A DNA stretch of 64,000 bases from Acetobacteraceae bacterium (GTDB taxonomy: Bacteria > Pseudomonadota > Alphaproteobacteria > Acetobacterales > Acetobacteraceae), in contig JARLIM010000026.1 of NCBI GenBank assembly GCA_031291725.1, positions 104,720 to 168,719 on the forward strand, read 5' to 3'. A model generated the notes under the pieces. The model did not search any database and was not told the DNA's origin. It was given only the letters and a program-made list of their open reading frames with translations. Position numbers and translations under genes: made by a program. Position 1 is the stretch's first letter, and each line of letters begins with the position of its first letter. Below are positions 56,261 through 64,000 of this stretch, piece by piece.

Positions 56261-57661
56261 ATGTCCGATCTTTGGCGTTTGTCCGCCACCAATCTCGCCG
56301 CAAAAATCCGCAGCCGTGAAATCTCCGCGCGGGAAGCAGCCTGGGATGCACTGGCGCGTCTGGATGCGGTCAATCCCTGGCTGAACGCCGTGGTGGAACA
56401 CCGCCCGGACGATGTGCTCGCCCAGGCCGACGCCATCGATCGCAAGCTCTCCGCCGGTGAAGACCCTGGCCCGCTGGCCGGCGTGCCGGTGACGATCAAA
56501 TGCCTCGCCGATCAGGTCGGCTACGCCACCACCAACGGATTGCGGCTGCAGAAGGATCTGATCGCCACCGAGGACAACCCGGTTGTCGCCAATCTGCGCA
56601 AGGCGGGGGCGGTGCTGCTGGGCCGGACCAACACGCCCGCCTTCTCGCTGCGCTGGTTCACCAACAATGAATTGCATGGGGCGACGAAAAACCCGCGCGA
56701 TCCGTCACTCACGCCGGGCGGCTCGTCGGGCGGCGCTTCGTCGGCTGTGGCTGCCGGGATTGGCGCGATTGCCCACGGTTCCGACATTGGCGGCTCGATC
56801 CGCTATCCGGCCTATGCCTGCGGCGTGCACGGTCTGCGTCCCAGCCTGGGCCGGGTGCCCGCCTGGAACAAATCCGGCGCGGAACGTGGCATCGGCCCGC
56901 AGCTCATGGCCGTCTCCGGCCCGCTCGCCCGCACGATGGCGGACATCAAGGCAGGCTTCAAAGCCATGGCCGCCCCCGATCCGCGTGATGCCTGGTATAC
57001 GCCGGTGCCCTATGCAGGGGCCCCGGTGGCGAAAAAAGTGGCCCTCTGCCTGCGTCCGAACGGAATGTTCGTCGCACCTGAGATCATCGCAGCCCTCACC
57101 GATGCCGCCCGCAGGCTCGAAGCGGCCGGCTATATCGTCGAGGAAGTGGACGATACACCCAGCTTCCGCGAGGCGACCGATATTCAGCTCAAGCTCTGGC
57201 TCGGCGACAATTTCGCCGCCTTTGCCGACATGGTGGAGCGCGAGGGCGATCCGGGCGCGCTGCGGGTGATCGAAGGCGTGCGCCATATGGCCCAGTCGCT
57301 GCCGCCCGATATCGTGGCGAAATGCCTGGTCCGCCGGGCGACGATCACCCGCGAATTCCAGCTTTTCCTGGACCGCTACCCGGTTCTGCTCGCCCCGGTT
57401 TCGGGCGTGCTGCCGTTTGCCGATCAGGAAGACATGAAAAGCGTGGAGGCTTTCCAGGCGGTGCTGGAGGCGCAATTGCTGCAAACCGGCCTGCCGGCGA
57501 TGTCGCTGCCGGGGCTGACGGTCTCGACCGGCATGGTTGGCTGCGCGCCGGTGGGCGTGCAGTTGATCGGCCCGCGTTATCGCGAAGATCTGCTGATCGC
57601 GGCGGGCGAGGCCATCGAAGCCGGTGGCACCCCGCCGTCGCCGATTGATCCGGTGATGTAG
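56261..57661 (+). CDS. Amidase (amidase-signature family)
   Basis: Protein of 466 aa with the Ser-cisSer-Lys triad: lysine in GVPVTIKCLADQVG, loop TPGGSSGGASSAVAAG and nucleophile in GSDIGGSIRYPAYACGVHGL. No gatB or gatC nearby. It starts 39 nt after the GlgX-MalQ gene, with a partial CCCGTCATTGCCAGGAG repeat-like sequence between them, so read-through from the glycogen operon is possible but a functional link is not evident. Substrate unknown. Confidence 0.88.
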   Translation: MSDLWRLSATNLAAKIRSREISAREAAWDALARLDAVNPWLNAVVEHRPDDVLAQADAIDRKLSAGEDPGPLAGVPVTIKCLADQVGYATTNGLRLQKDLIATEDNPVVANLRKAGAVLLGRTNTPAFSLRWFTNNELHGATKNPRDPSLTPGGSSGGASSAVAAGIGAIAHGSDIGGSIRYPAYACGVHGLRPSLGRVPAWNKSGAERGIGPQLMAVSGPLARTMADIKAGFKAMAAPDPRDAWYTPVPYAGAPVAKKVALCLRPNGMFVAPEIIAALTDAARRLEAAGYIVEEVDDTPSFREATDIQLKLWLGDNFAAFADMVEREGDPGALRVIEGVRHMAQSLPPDIVAKCLVRRATITREFQLFLDRYPVLLAPVSGVLPFADQEDMKSVEAFQAVLEAQLLQTGLPAMSLPGLTVSTGMVGCAPVGVQLIGPRYREDLLIAAGEAIEAGGTPPSPIDPVM

Positions 57662-57670
57662 GCGCTGGGC

Positions 57671-58243
57671 TTATCGCGCCATTGAATGATATTCCGCGTT
57701 CGGCATCATGTCAGCGGTGATGGCGACGCGGTTGGAGAAGTTGAACAGCGCCACCACTTCGGCGACGTCGAAAATATCCTCGCTCGACAACCCCAGATCG
57801 CGCAGCGCCTGACGGTCGGCCTCCACCACCTCGCCGGGCGTTTTCGTCAGTTTCCAGGCGAAATCCAGAATACCGCGCATTTTCGGCGACACATCCGCCA
57901 CGCGATAATTCAGCGCCAGCATCTCGCCCAATTGCGGATCGCCCGACAGCTTGCGCACCGCCGAGCCATGCGAGACCAAGCAATAATAGCAGTGATTGGC
58001 CGAGGAGACGACGACAGCGATCATCTCGCGTTCGAGCTTGGAGAGATTGCACTCCGACAGCATGATCTCGTTGAACAGCTGCATGAAATCGCGCAGGCGC
58101 TGCGGCTTGAGGCTGAGCGTGTTGAACACGTTCGGCACGAAACCCAGCTTTTCCCGACACTTCTCCCAGATCACCTTGAGGTCATCAGGCAGGTTCTCCT
58201 CCGGCGGCACGCCGAGTTTGGAGATGTGATCGGGTTGCGGCAT
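57671..58243 (-). CDS. AhpD-like/carboxymuconolactone decarboxylase-family protein
   Basis: All-helical protein of 190 aa of the peroxidase-related AhpD-like group. The redox motif is SSANHCYYCLVSHGSAVRKL, a CxxC with downstream histidine. The N-terminal part (PDDLKVIWEKCREKLGFVPN) and FDVAEVVALFNFSNRVA near the end fit that subgroup. It may act as a thiol peroxidase or peroxidase partner; no ahpC is adjacent. Downstream of dnaA on the same strand, 47 nt away. Confidence 0.88.
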   Translation of the reverse strand: MPQPDHISKLGVPPEENLPDDLKVIWEKCREKLGFVPNVFNTLSLKPQRLRDFMQLFNEIMLSECNLSKLEREMIAVVVSSANHCYYCLVSHGSAVRKLSGDPQLGEMLALNYRVADVSPKMRGILDFAWKLTKTPGEVVEADRQALRDLGLSSEDIFDVAEVVALFNFSNRVAITADMMPNAEYHSMAR

Positions 58244-58290
58244 GGCGGTGTCCTCGGTTGTTGTTGCGCAACACCGTAGGGTGGAATGTC

Positions 58291-59781
58291 TTACGATTCC
58301 AGCATCCGGCGCAGCAATTCCACATCCTCGGAAAAGCCGGAATCCCGCTCCATCAACTCGGAGACACGGCTGACAGCGTGCATTACCGTGGTGTGGTCGC
58401 GATTGCCGAATTTGCGGCCGATTTCCGGCAGTGAGCGGCTGGTGAGCTGCTTGGCCAGATACATCGCCACCTGACGCGGCCGCGCCACCGCGCGGGCACG
58501 ACGGGCAGACGCCATGTCGGTCAGGCGGATATTGTAATGCTCGGCCACCTTGCGCTGAATTTCCTCAATCGTCACGCGGCGGTCATGCGCCTTGAGGATG
58601 TCGTGCAGCACTTCCTGCGTCGTCTCCAACGTCACGGAGCGGCCGAACAGATTGGCGTGCGCGATCAGGCGGTTCAGGGCACCTTCAAGCTCACGCACAT
58701 TGGTGGTGATCTTGTGGGCGAGGAATTCCATCACCTTCGGCGGCACCGGCACACCCGCGCGGGCGGCCTTGGCTTCCAGGATGGACATGCGCAATTCAAA
58801 CGTCGTCGCATGCAGATCGGCCACCATGCCGCATCCCAGACGGGTGCGCACGCGGTCTTCCAGGCCCGAAAGATCAGACGGCGATTTGTCCGACGAGACA
58901 ACGATCTGCTTGCCGGCATCGACCAGCGCGTTGAAGGTGTGGAAGAATTCTTCCTGCGTGGCGTCCTTGCCGATGAGGAACTGAAGGTCATCGACCATCA
59001 GCACATCCACGCTGCGCAGCTGCTCCTTGAACTCCATCGTCGAGCGCGCACGGATCGCTGCGATGAAGCGATACATGAACTTCTCGGCCGACATATAGGC
59101 AACTGTCACCGGCTGACGGCTCTCGCCCGGCGTCTGGGTTGGGTTGGTCAACTCCCAGGCGATGGCGTGCATCAGATGGGTTTTCCCAAGACCGACGCCA
59201 CCATACAGGAACAGCGGGTTGAAGCCCTGGCTGGCCGGCTTTTCGGCCACGCGGCGGGCGCAGGCATAGGCGAATTCGTTGGGCTTGCCGACGATAAAGC
59301 TGTCGAAGGTGAAGCGCGGATCGAGCGGCGCATCCAGACGTTCTTCCGGCCGCACCGACGGGACAGGCTGCGGCGCCGTCGCAACCGACGCAATGGTCGC
59401 TTGCGTCTGACGCGGAGCTGCACTTGGCGGGGCGCTGAGCGGTTCGGAAATGGGTGTCATCTGCACACCGGCCCCCACGCGGATCTCGACCCGACGCACG
59501 GCACGGTTCTCTGCAATCCACAGCGCCGTCAGACGGTCGCCGTAATGCGAGCGCACCCAGTCACGCAGGAAACGGGTGGGCAGGCGCACGGTGATCTCGT
59601 CGCCTTCCAGCCCGCCCAGCGTCATCTGACGCAGCCAGGTCCGGTATTCAACGTCGCCCACTTCGCTTTGCAGATGCCCACGGATACGGGCCCACTGAAC
59701 GGCAAGCTGGGATTCAGGCTCATGATTTTGGGCGTTGGTCCCTCGCGCATGCGCAAGGGCGTCTTCCTCTGCTCTGCTCAT
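58291..59781 (-). CDS. dnaA: Chromosomal replication initiator DnaA
   Basis: Initiator of 496 aa. Domain I lies at about 25-100, with a variable linker to about 152. The AAA+ domain has Walker A GGVGLGKT at 194-201 and Walker B VDVLMVDDLQFL. Domain IV carries the DnaA-box signature VARPRQVAMYLAKQLTSRS and NRDHTTVMHAVSRV. The 166 nt between the rpsT terminator and the ATG have a GGGGAG site; I could not find TTATCCACA boxes there, so an adjacent oriC is not supported. rpsT upstream is the usual alphaproteobacterial neighbour. Confidence 0.98.
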   Translation of the reverse strand: MSRAEEDALAHARGTNAQNHEPESQLAVQWARIRGHLQSEVGDVEYRTWLRQMTLGGLEGDEITVRLPTRFLRDWVRSHYGDRLTALWIAENRAVRRVEIRVGAGVQMTPISEPLSAPPSAAPRQTQATIASVATAPQPVPSVRPEERLDAPLDPRFTFDSFIVGKPNEFAYACARRVAEKPASQGFNPLFLYGGVGLGKTHLMHAIAWELTNPTQTPGESRQPVTVAYMSAEKFMYRFIAAIRARSTMEFKEQLRSVDVLMVDDLQFLIGKDATQEEFFHTFNALVDAGKQIVVSSDKSPSDLSGLEDRVRTRLGCGMVADLHATTFELRMSILEAKAARAGVPVPPKVMEFLAHKITTNVRELEGALNRLIAHANLFGRSVTLETTQEVLHDILKAHDRRVTIEEIQRKVAEHYNIRLTDMASARRARAVARPRQVAMYLAKQLTSRSLPEIGRKFGNRDHTTVMHAVSRVSELMERDSGFSEDVELLRRMLES

Positions 59782-59937
59782 GCTCCCCGATACCCCTTCA
59801 GCCGAATGTCTCGGTTTCTAACAGAATTGAACTCTTGGGCCGGTTCTTTCCGCCAACTCGCCATCAGAAATGATAGGTCGGAAAATCGGCACGAGGCAAA
59901 TCACAACTTGCAAGATTATGTAGAAAGCTGCGGACGC

Positions 59938-59968
59938 AAAAAAATATCACCAGAGGTGCCCTCTGGTG
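59938..59968 (-). terminator. Rho-independent terminator after rpsT
   Basis: On the minus strand a 9-bp perfect stem, CACCAGAGG with CCTCTGGTG around a 3-nt loop (59948-59968), is followed by ATATTTTTTT (59947-59938). It separates rpsT from dnaA. Confidence 0.85.
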
Positions 59969-60042
59969 GTGTTCTTTATCTGCAGTGAATAAGTATAATG
60001 AGCATTCCGGACTACCCCGGAACACTGCGTATTTCGAAATTA

Positions 60043-60072
60043 CTGGCGCAGACTGCGAACAGACTGCGCCAG
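60043..60072 (-). other. Hairpin directly after the rpsT stop
   Basis: CTGGCGCAG (60043-60051) and CTGCGCCAG (60064-60072) are perfect 9-bp inverted arms, 8 nt after rpsT. It lacks a T tract, so it may protect the mRNA end or act with the terminator downstream. Confidence 0.55.
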
Positions 60073-60080
60073 AATCGAAA

Positions 60081-60350
60081 TCAAGCGGCTGCCATCGCCT
60101 TAATGCGCGCGGACAGGCGCGACATTTTGCGGGCAACCGTGTTCAGGTGGACCACACCCTTGGTGCAAGCGCGCTGCGCTTCCGGCTGTGCGATGCGCAG
60201 GGCTTCCTGGGCAACGGCCTTGTCGCCGGACGTAATCGCAGCTTCAACCTTCTTGAGGAAGGTGCGCATGCGCGACTTGCGTGCGGCGTTGCGCTCGGTG
60301 CGGACCGCGGTCTGGCGGATGCGCTTGCGCGCGGAAGCGTTGTTGGCCAT
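60081..60350 (-). CDS. rpsT: Ribosomal protein S20
   Basis: Small basic 30S protein of 89 aa binding 16S rRNA. The sequence starts [20 protein letters not shown] and ends with [11 protein letters not shown], the three-helix S20 pattern. Flanked by a leader hairpin upstream and two hairpins downstream. Located between the enoyl-CoA hydratase and dnaA as in many alphaproteobacteria. Confidence 0.98.
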   Translation of the reverse strand: MANNASARKRIRQTAVRTERNAARKSRMRTFLKKVEAAITSGDKAVAQEALRIAQPEAQRACTKGVVHLNTVARKMSRLSARIKAMAAA

Positions 60351-60369
60351 GGGCTCTCTTCAAAAGATA

Positions 60370-60389
60370 CGGATCGGTTACCCGATCCG
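60370..60389 (-). promoter_or_regulatory. Leader hairpin upstream of rpsT
   Basis: CGGATCGG and CCGATCCG form an 8-bp perfect stem with a 4-nt loop, 20-39 nt before the rpsT start; on the minus strand it is followed by TATCTTTT. It could be an attenuator or an autoregulatory site, since S20 is known to regulate its own translation in enteric bacteria. Weak evidence. The rest of the 60351-60551 gap shows nothing clear. Confidence 0.4.
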
Positions 60390-60551
60390 GTTGCAGTTCG
60401 TTGCCGTTATCGTGCCATGCCATGCGAAATATGGCGAGTCTGCAAAGAATCACAGACCCGACATTTCACCAGCGATGACCGCGAGGAGGCGGGTGATAGT
60501 CTGCGGCCGCGCGTGAGTCAAGAATCCCGAATCGCGCTTCAAGCAATGCCG

Positions 60552-61340
60552 TCATTCCGCAGCAGGGTTTCGACGGAAAACCGGCGCGCGCTTCTCTGCA
60601 AATGCCGCCATGCCTTCGCGCTGCCCTTCGGTGCCGAACAGCGCCAGGAACAGCCCACGCTCGGCGCGCACGCCTTCGGTCAGCGTGGTTTCGAACGCCC
60701 GATTGACCGCCTGCTTGCCGATGGCCACGGCCACTGGCGACTGATTGGCGATCTTTTCGGCCACCGACAGCGCCTCTGCAATCAGCGTGTCGGCCGGCAC
60801 GATGCGGCTGACGAGGTTGCAGCGTTCGGCTTCGGCGGCATCCATCATCCGTGCGGTCAGCACCAGATCCATCGCCTTGGACTTGCCGATCGCCCGCGTC
60901 AGACGCTGCGTGCCGCCGGCACCGGGGATGACGCCGAGATTGATTTCCGGCTGGCCGAATTTCGCGGTGTCGGCCGCGATGATGAAATCGCACATCATCG
61001 CCAACTCACACCCACCGCCCAACGCAAACCCAGCCACCGCCGCAATCACCGGCTTGCCGATGCGCAGGATGTTTTCCCAGGGGGCGATGAAATCGTTCAA
61101 CGCCGTCTCAGGATAGGATTTATCCTTCATTTCCTTGATGTCGGCGCCGGCGGCAAATGCGCGTTCGGAGCCGGTGAGCACGATGGCACCGATCTCCGGG
61201 TCCGCCTGCGCGATGGCGAGCGCCTCGTTCAGCTCAGAGACGAGTTGGCCGCACAGCGCGTTCAGCGCCTTGGGACGGTTGAGGCGGATCAGCGACACGT
61301 GGCCGTGCGTTTCCACCAGGATCATTTCATAGGCGCTCAT
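60552..61340 (-). CDS. Enoyl-CoA hydratase
   Basis: Crotonase-fold enzyme of 262 aa. Oxyanion-hole segments are [10 protein letters not shown] and [16 protein letters not shown], and the second glutamate lies in [20 protein letters not shown]. It adds water to 2-enoyl-CoA in beta-oxidation. Both catalytic glutamates are present. Adjacent to rpsT/dnaA and mutM, a conserved location in alphaproteobacteria. ATG at 61340. Confidence 0.94.
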   Translation of the reverse strand: MSAYEMILVETHGHVSLIRLNRPKALNALCGQLVSELNEALAIAQADPEIGAIVLTGSERAFAAGADIKEMKDKSYPETALNDFIAPWENILRIGKPVIAAVAGFALGGGCELAMMCDFIIAADTAKFGQPEINLGVIPGAGGTQRLTRAIGKSKAMDLVLTARMMDAAEAERCNLVSRIVPADTLIAEALSVAEKIANQSPVAVAIGKQAVNRAFETTLTEGVRAERGLFLALFGTEGQREGMAAFAEKRAPVFRRNPAAE

Positions 61341-61376
61341 CACTGCGTCTCCTTGGTTTCTTACTCTCGGATGTAG

Positions 61377-62219
61377 CTAGGGCTGCGCGGTGGGGCAATA
61401 GAAGCTCGACCGGCCAGACTGCACGATGCGCATGATCCCTGCGCATCCGGGGGGACCGGGACAACGCTCGCAAGGCTCCCCCGCGCGGCCATAGACTTTG
61501 AAATTATGCTGGAAATACCCCAACTCTCCCGAAGGCTGCGCATAATCGCGTAAGGTTGAGCCACCGGCGGCAATGGCCTCGGTGAGCGTTGCGCGGATTG
61601 CAGCCACCAGCAGGGCGATCTCCGCCTGCGTCACATCCCCCGCCCGACGCTGCGGTGAGATATGGGCGCGGAACAACGCCTCGGAGACATAGATATTGCC
61701 CAACCCCGCCACGTTGGACTGATCGAGCAAGGCAGCCTTCATCGGGGTGTGACGACCCGCCAGCACGCGGCTGAGATGGTCTTCGGTGAACTCCGCCCCC
61801 AACGGCTCCGGCCCCAGGCCCGCGAGCAGTTTGTGGCTGTCCTCATCGGCTGGGTCGAGCAGATCGAGCGCGCCAAAGCGGCGCGGATCGACAAAGCCCA
61901 AACGGGTGCCATCTTCCGTTTCGATCAGCAGATGCTCATGCGCGGGCGGTGCCTCGTTCTGGCCGACGCTACCGAGATTCATCCTGCCAGACATGCCCAA
62001 ATGGATCAGCACGCTCTGCCGCCCCTCCAGACGCATGAGGATGTATTTCGCCCTCCGGCGAAAACTGGCCACGCGCGCGCCTTGCAGCACGCCTGGCAGC
62101 GCCTGCGGCACCTTCCAGCGCAGATCGGGGCGGCGAAGTTCCGCGCGGGCGATCCTGCGGCCCAAAAGCCGCGCCTCCAGCCCACGCATCACGGTCTCTA
62201 CTTCAGGGAGTTCCGGCAT
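61377..62219 (-). CDS. mutM: Formamidopyrimidine-DNA glycosylase with altered zinc finger
   Basis: Base-excision enzyme of 280 aa removing 8-oxoguanine. The N-terminal [14 protein letters not shown] carries the catalytic proline and glutamate, and [11 protein letters not shown] the beta-elimination lysine. [20 protein letters not shown] is the helix-two-turn-helix. The C-terminal finger is odd: C250 and C253 are followed by a PGPPG insert with C259, then C275, but the fourth canonical cysteine (CPxC) is alanine 278. The upstream frame beyond the ATG at 62219 lies inside divergent ubiE and is not used. Confidence 0.95.
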   Translation of the reverse strand: MPELPEVETVMRGLEARLLGRRIARAELRRPDLRWKVPQALPGVLQGARVASFRRRAKYILMRLEGRQSVLIHLGMSGRMNLGSVGQNEAPPAHEHLLIETEDGTRLGFVDPRRFGALDLLDPADEDSHKLLAGLGPEPLGAEFTEDHLSRVLAGRHTPMKAALLDQSNVAGLGNIYVSEALFRAHISPQRRAGDVTQAEIALLVAAIRATLTEAIAAGGSTLRDYAQPSGELGYFQHNFKVYGRAGEPCERCPGPPGCAGIMRIVQSGRSSFYCPTAQP

Positions 62220-62245
62220 GGCGCGGGACGCTATAGAGTGTGCGC

Positions 62246-63013
62246 ATGAGCGACAATACCACTGCGCCCTCAGGCGCCGCAGACGACATCGATTTCGGTT
62301 ATCGCCGCGTTCAACGCGACGAGAAGAAGACGCTCGTGCGCGAGGTCTTCGACAGCGTGGCACCGAAATACGATTTGATGAACGATCTGATGTCGCTCGG
62401 CATTCATCGTGTGTGGAAGCGCATTTTCATCAACGTGCTCTCCCCCTCCCCCCGCCGCGACCTGCTGGATCTGGCTGGCGGCACCGGCGACATCACCTTC
62501 GGCTGGCTCGATCACGGCGGCGGGCCTGCGATTTTGTCGGACATCAATGCGGCCATGCTCAGCGTGGGCCGTGACCGTGCGATGGCGCGGGGATTCGCCG
62601 ACAACATCACCTTCCTCAACGCCGACGCCGAGAAACTGCCGCTGCCGGATCGCTCGGTGGACACGGTGTCGATGTCCTTCGGCCTGCGCAACTGCACCGA
62701 CAAGGATGCGGTGATCGCCGAGGCGCGCCGCGTGCTGCGGCCGGGTGGGCGGTTCTGCGTGCTGGAATTCTCCCGCGTGCAGGTGGCGGCCCTCAGCCCG
62801 ATCTATGATCTGTGGAGCTTCAAGGTGCTGCCCAAGCTGGGCCGCGTGGTGGCCAAGGATGAGGACAGCTATCAATACCTCGCCGAGAGCATCCGCATGA
62901 TGCCCGACCAGGAGACGCTGGCCGGGATGTTCCGCAAGGCTGGGTTGGGTCGGGTTCAGGTGCGCAATCTGTCCGGCGGGATTGCCGCCATTCACACGGG
63001 CTGGCGGCTGTGA
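62246..63013 (+). CDS. ubiE: Demethylmenaquinone/2-methoxy-6-polyprenyl-1,4-benzoquinol methylase
   Basis: SAM methyltransferase of 255 aa for the C-methylation step in ubiquinone (or menaquinone) synthesis. It has [20 protein letters not shown], the SAM motif [13 protein letters not shown], and [19 protein letters not shown] near the end. The start is ATG at 62246; a GTG lies 6 nt upstream. Divergent from mutM by only 26 nt, so promoters must overlap the neighbouring gene starts. Confidence 0.95.
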   Translation: MSDNTTAPSGAADDIDFGYRRVQRDEKKTLVREVFDSVAPKYDLMNDLMSLGIHRVWKRIFINVLSPSPRRDLLDLAGGTGDITFGWLDHGGGPAILSDINAAMLSVGRDRAMARGFADNITFLNADAEKLPLPDRSVDTVSMSFGLRNCTDKDAVIAEARRVLRPGGRFCVLEFSRVQVAALSPIYDLWSFKVLPKLGRVVAKDEDSYQYLAESIRMMPDQETLAGMFRKAGLGRVQVRNLSGGIAAIHTGWRL

Positions 63014-63021
63014 GTCTGGTG

Positions 63022-63067
63022 TTTCATCGTCATTGCGAAGAGGCACGGCGAAGCAATGACGATGAAA
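63022..63067. repeat. GTCATTGC palindromic repeat between ubiE and coaBC
   Basis: TTTCATCGTCATTGC (63022-63036) and GCAATGACGATGAAA (63053-63067) are perfect 15-bp inverted arms around a 16-nt spacer. The right arm ends 3 nt before the coaBC ribosome-binding site (GGAGGA, 63071-63076), so the hairpin could affect translation or end the ubiE transcript. It fills the place where ubiB is found in many alphaproteobacteria. Confidence 0.82.
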
Positions 63068-63080
63068 TATGGAGGATGAC

Positions 63081-64000
63081 ATGAGCCTGTCGTCCAAGCG
63101 CATCCTGCTGATCGTCTCGGGCGGCATCGCGGCCTACAAGGCGCTGGAACTGGTGCGTCTGCTGCGCAAATCGGGCGCGGGCGTCACCGCCGTGCTGACC
63201 CAGGCGGGCGCGCAATTCGTCACCCCGCTCTCCTTGCAGGCGCTGACCGAGCAGAAGGTCTATACCGAGCTGTTCTCGCTCACCGATGAGAGCGAGATGG
63301 GCCATATCCAACTTTCCCGCGCCGCCGATCTGGTGGTGGTCGCCCCCGCCTCGGCCGATATTCTGGCCAAGATGGCGCATGGCTTGGCCGGCGATCTGGC
63401 CACCACCTTGCTGCTCGCCACCGACAAACCGGTGCTGGTGGCGCCGGCGATGAATGTGCGCATGTGGCTGCATCCGGCGACCCAGGCGAACATCGCCACC
63501 CTCGCCGCGCGCGGTGTGACCGTCACCGGTCCTGACGAGGGTGTGATGGCCTGCAACGAGTTCGGCCCCGGCCGCCTCGCCGAACCGCCCGAGATCCTGG
63601 CCGCGATCGAGCAGATCCTGGCGCCCGCGCCCGGGCCGCTGACCGGCCGGCATGCCCTGGTCACCAGCGGTCCGACCCATGAGCCGATCGACCCCGTGCG
63701 CTACATCGCCAACGGCAGTTCCGGCAAGCAGGGCCATGCCATTGCCGCCGCCCTGGCAGGCCTTGGCGCGCGCGTGACGCTCGTCAGCGGCCGGGTTGCG
63801 GTGCCGACACCGGTGGGCGTTTCGCTCGTGCAGGTCGAGACGGCCCGCGAGATGCTGGCCGCCTGCACGCAGGCGCTGCCTGCCGACATCGCCGTCTTCG
63901 CCGCGGCCGTTGCCGATTGGCGCACGGAGGAGGCTGGGTTGAAGATGAATAAAGCCCTCGGCGCACCGCCGCCTTCGCTGGCACTGACCACCAATCCCGA
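63081..64000 (+). CDS. coaBC: Phosphopantothenoylcysteine decarboxylase/synthase, N-terminal part
   Basis: Bifunctional coenzyme A enzyme; about 306 codons are visible before the window ends. The CoaC flavoprotein part has ILLIVSGGIAAYKALELVRL, VVAPASADILAKMAHGLA and APAMNVRMWLHPATQAN. The CoaB part begins ALVTSGPTHEPIDPVRYIAN and GSSGKQGHAIAAAL. GGAGGA lies before the ATG at 63081. The C-terminal end is outside the window. Confidence 0.95.
   Translation, partial: MSLSSKRILLIVSGGIAAYKALELVRLLRKSGAGVTAVLTQAGAQFVTPLSLQALTEQKVYTELFSLTDESEMGHIQLSRAADLVVVAPASADILAKMAHGLAGDLATTLLLATDKPVLVAPAMNVRMWLHPATQANIATLAARGVTVTGPDEGVMACNEFGPGRLAEPPEILAAIEQILAPAPGPLTGRHALVTSGPTHEPIDPVRYIANGSSGKQGHAIAAALAGLGARVTLVSGRVAVPTPVGVSLVQVETAREMLAACTQALPADIAVFAAAVADWRTEEAGLKMNKALGAPPPSLALTTNP

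Noticed and set aside
59782..60080. Origin of replication next to dnaA
   Set aside because: No TTATCCACA-type boxes, AT-rich unwinding element or box cluster was found in the rpsT-dnaA space.
1..64000. tRNA genes, CRISPR arrays, prophage or defence islands
   Set aside because: No T-loop/acceptor patterns, regular spaced repeats, integrase or phage genes were seen on reading both strands; a short tRNA could still have been missed without a covariance search.

Overview
The window is a GC-rich, gene-dense stretch of an alphaproteobacterial chromosome. Gene content and order fit Rhodospirillales, most likely Acetobacteraceae: tol-ybgC-ruvBAC-yebC, zapA-6S RNA-fthC, fba-thiE, echA-rpsT-dnaA, mutM/ubiE/coaBC, and an AarC-type succinyl-CoA:acetate CoA-transferase. 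No tRNA, rRNA, CRISPR array, intact IS or prophage was seen. The only transposase trace is a short IS701-like remnant. The genus is not decided by the sequence.

Left block (1-7.9 kb, all minus strand): tolA (3' end outside the window), tolR, tolQ, ybgC, ruvB, ruvA, ruvC, yebC, bioY, a YmdB-type phosphodiesterase, 5-formyl-THF cyclo-ligase, a probable 6S RNA, zapA and a small helical protein. These are cell-envelope, recombination and housekeeping genes with tight spacing. Next (7.9-10 kb, plus strand) come a protein of unknown function, class I aldolase and thiE.

Accessory metabolism (10-44 kb): an IS remnant; aarC; a soluble globin-MCP-PilZ-CZB chemoreceptor; a DUF599 membrane protein and an amidase; a lipoprotein, a RidA protein and a secreted CHAP amidase with repeated operator-like motifs upstream. 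A minus-strand operon follows: fused hydantoinase/oxoprolinase, D-aminoacylase and two ChrA halves. It is divergent from two tandem 2-hydroxyacid dehydrogenases. Then come a cold-shock protein, an M3 peptidase head-to-head with a tandem PPC protein, an MT-A70 methyltransferase and an amine oxidase. The section ends with acyl-CoA catabolism genes: two CoA ligases, a thiolase, a GMC oxidoreductase, an acyl-CoA dehydrogenase pair, a nitronate monooxygenase and an SDR.

Glycogen operon (44.7-56.2 kb, plus strand): glgP-glgB-glgC-glgA-glgX/malQ. Most junctions overlap by 1-4 nt, and the last gene is a GlgX-MalQ fusion. It would carry a complete synthesis and breakdown cycle on one transcript.

Right block (56.3-64 kb): an amidase, an AhpD-like protein, dnaA, rpsT, an enoyl-CoA hydratase and mutM (unusual zinc finger), then divergent ubiE and the start of coaBC. 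Palindromic intergenic repeats with GTCATTGC termini are scattered across the window, several between convergent genes, and one lies between ubiE and coaBC, where many alphaproteobacteria carry ubiB.
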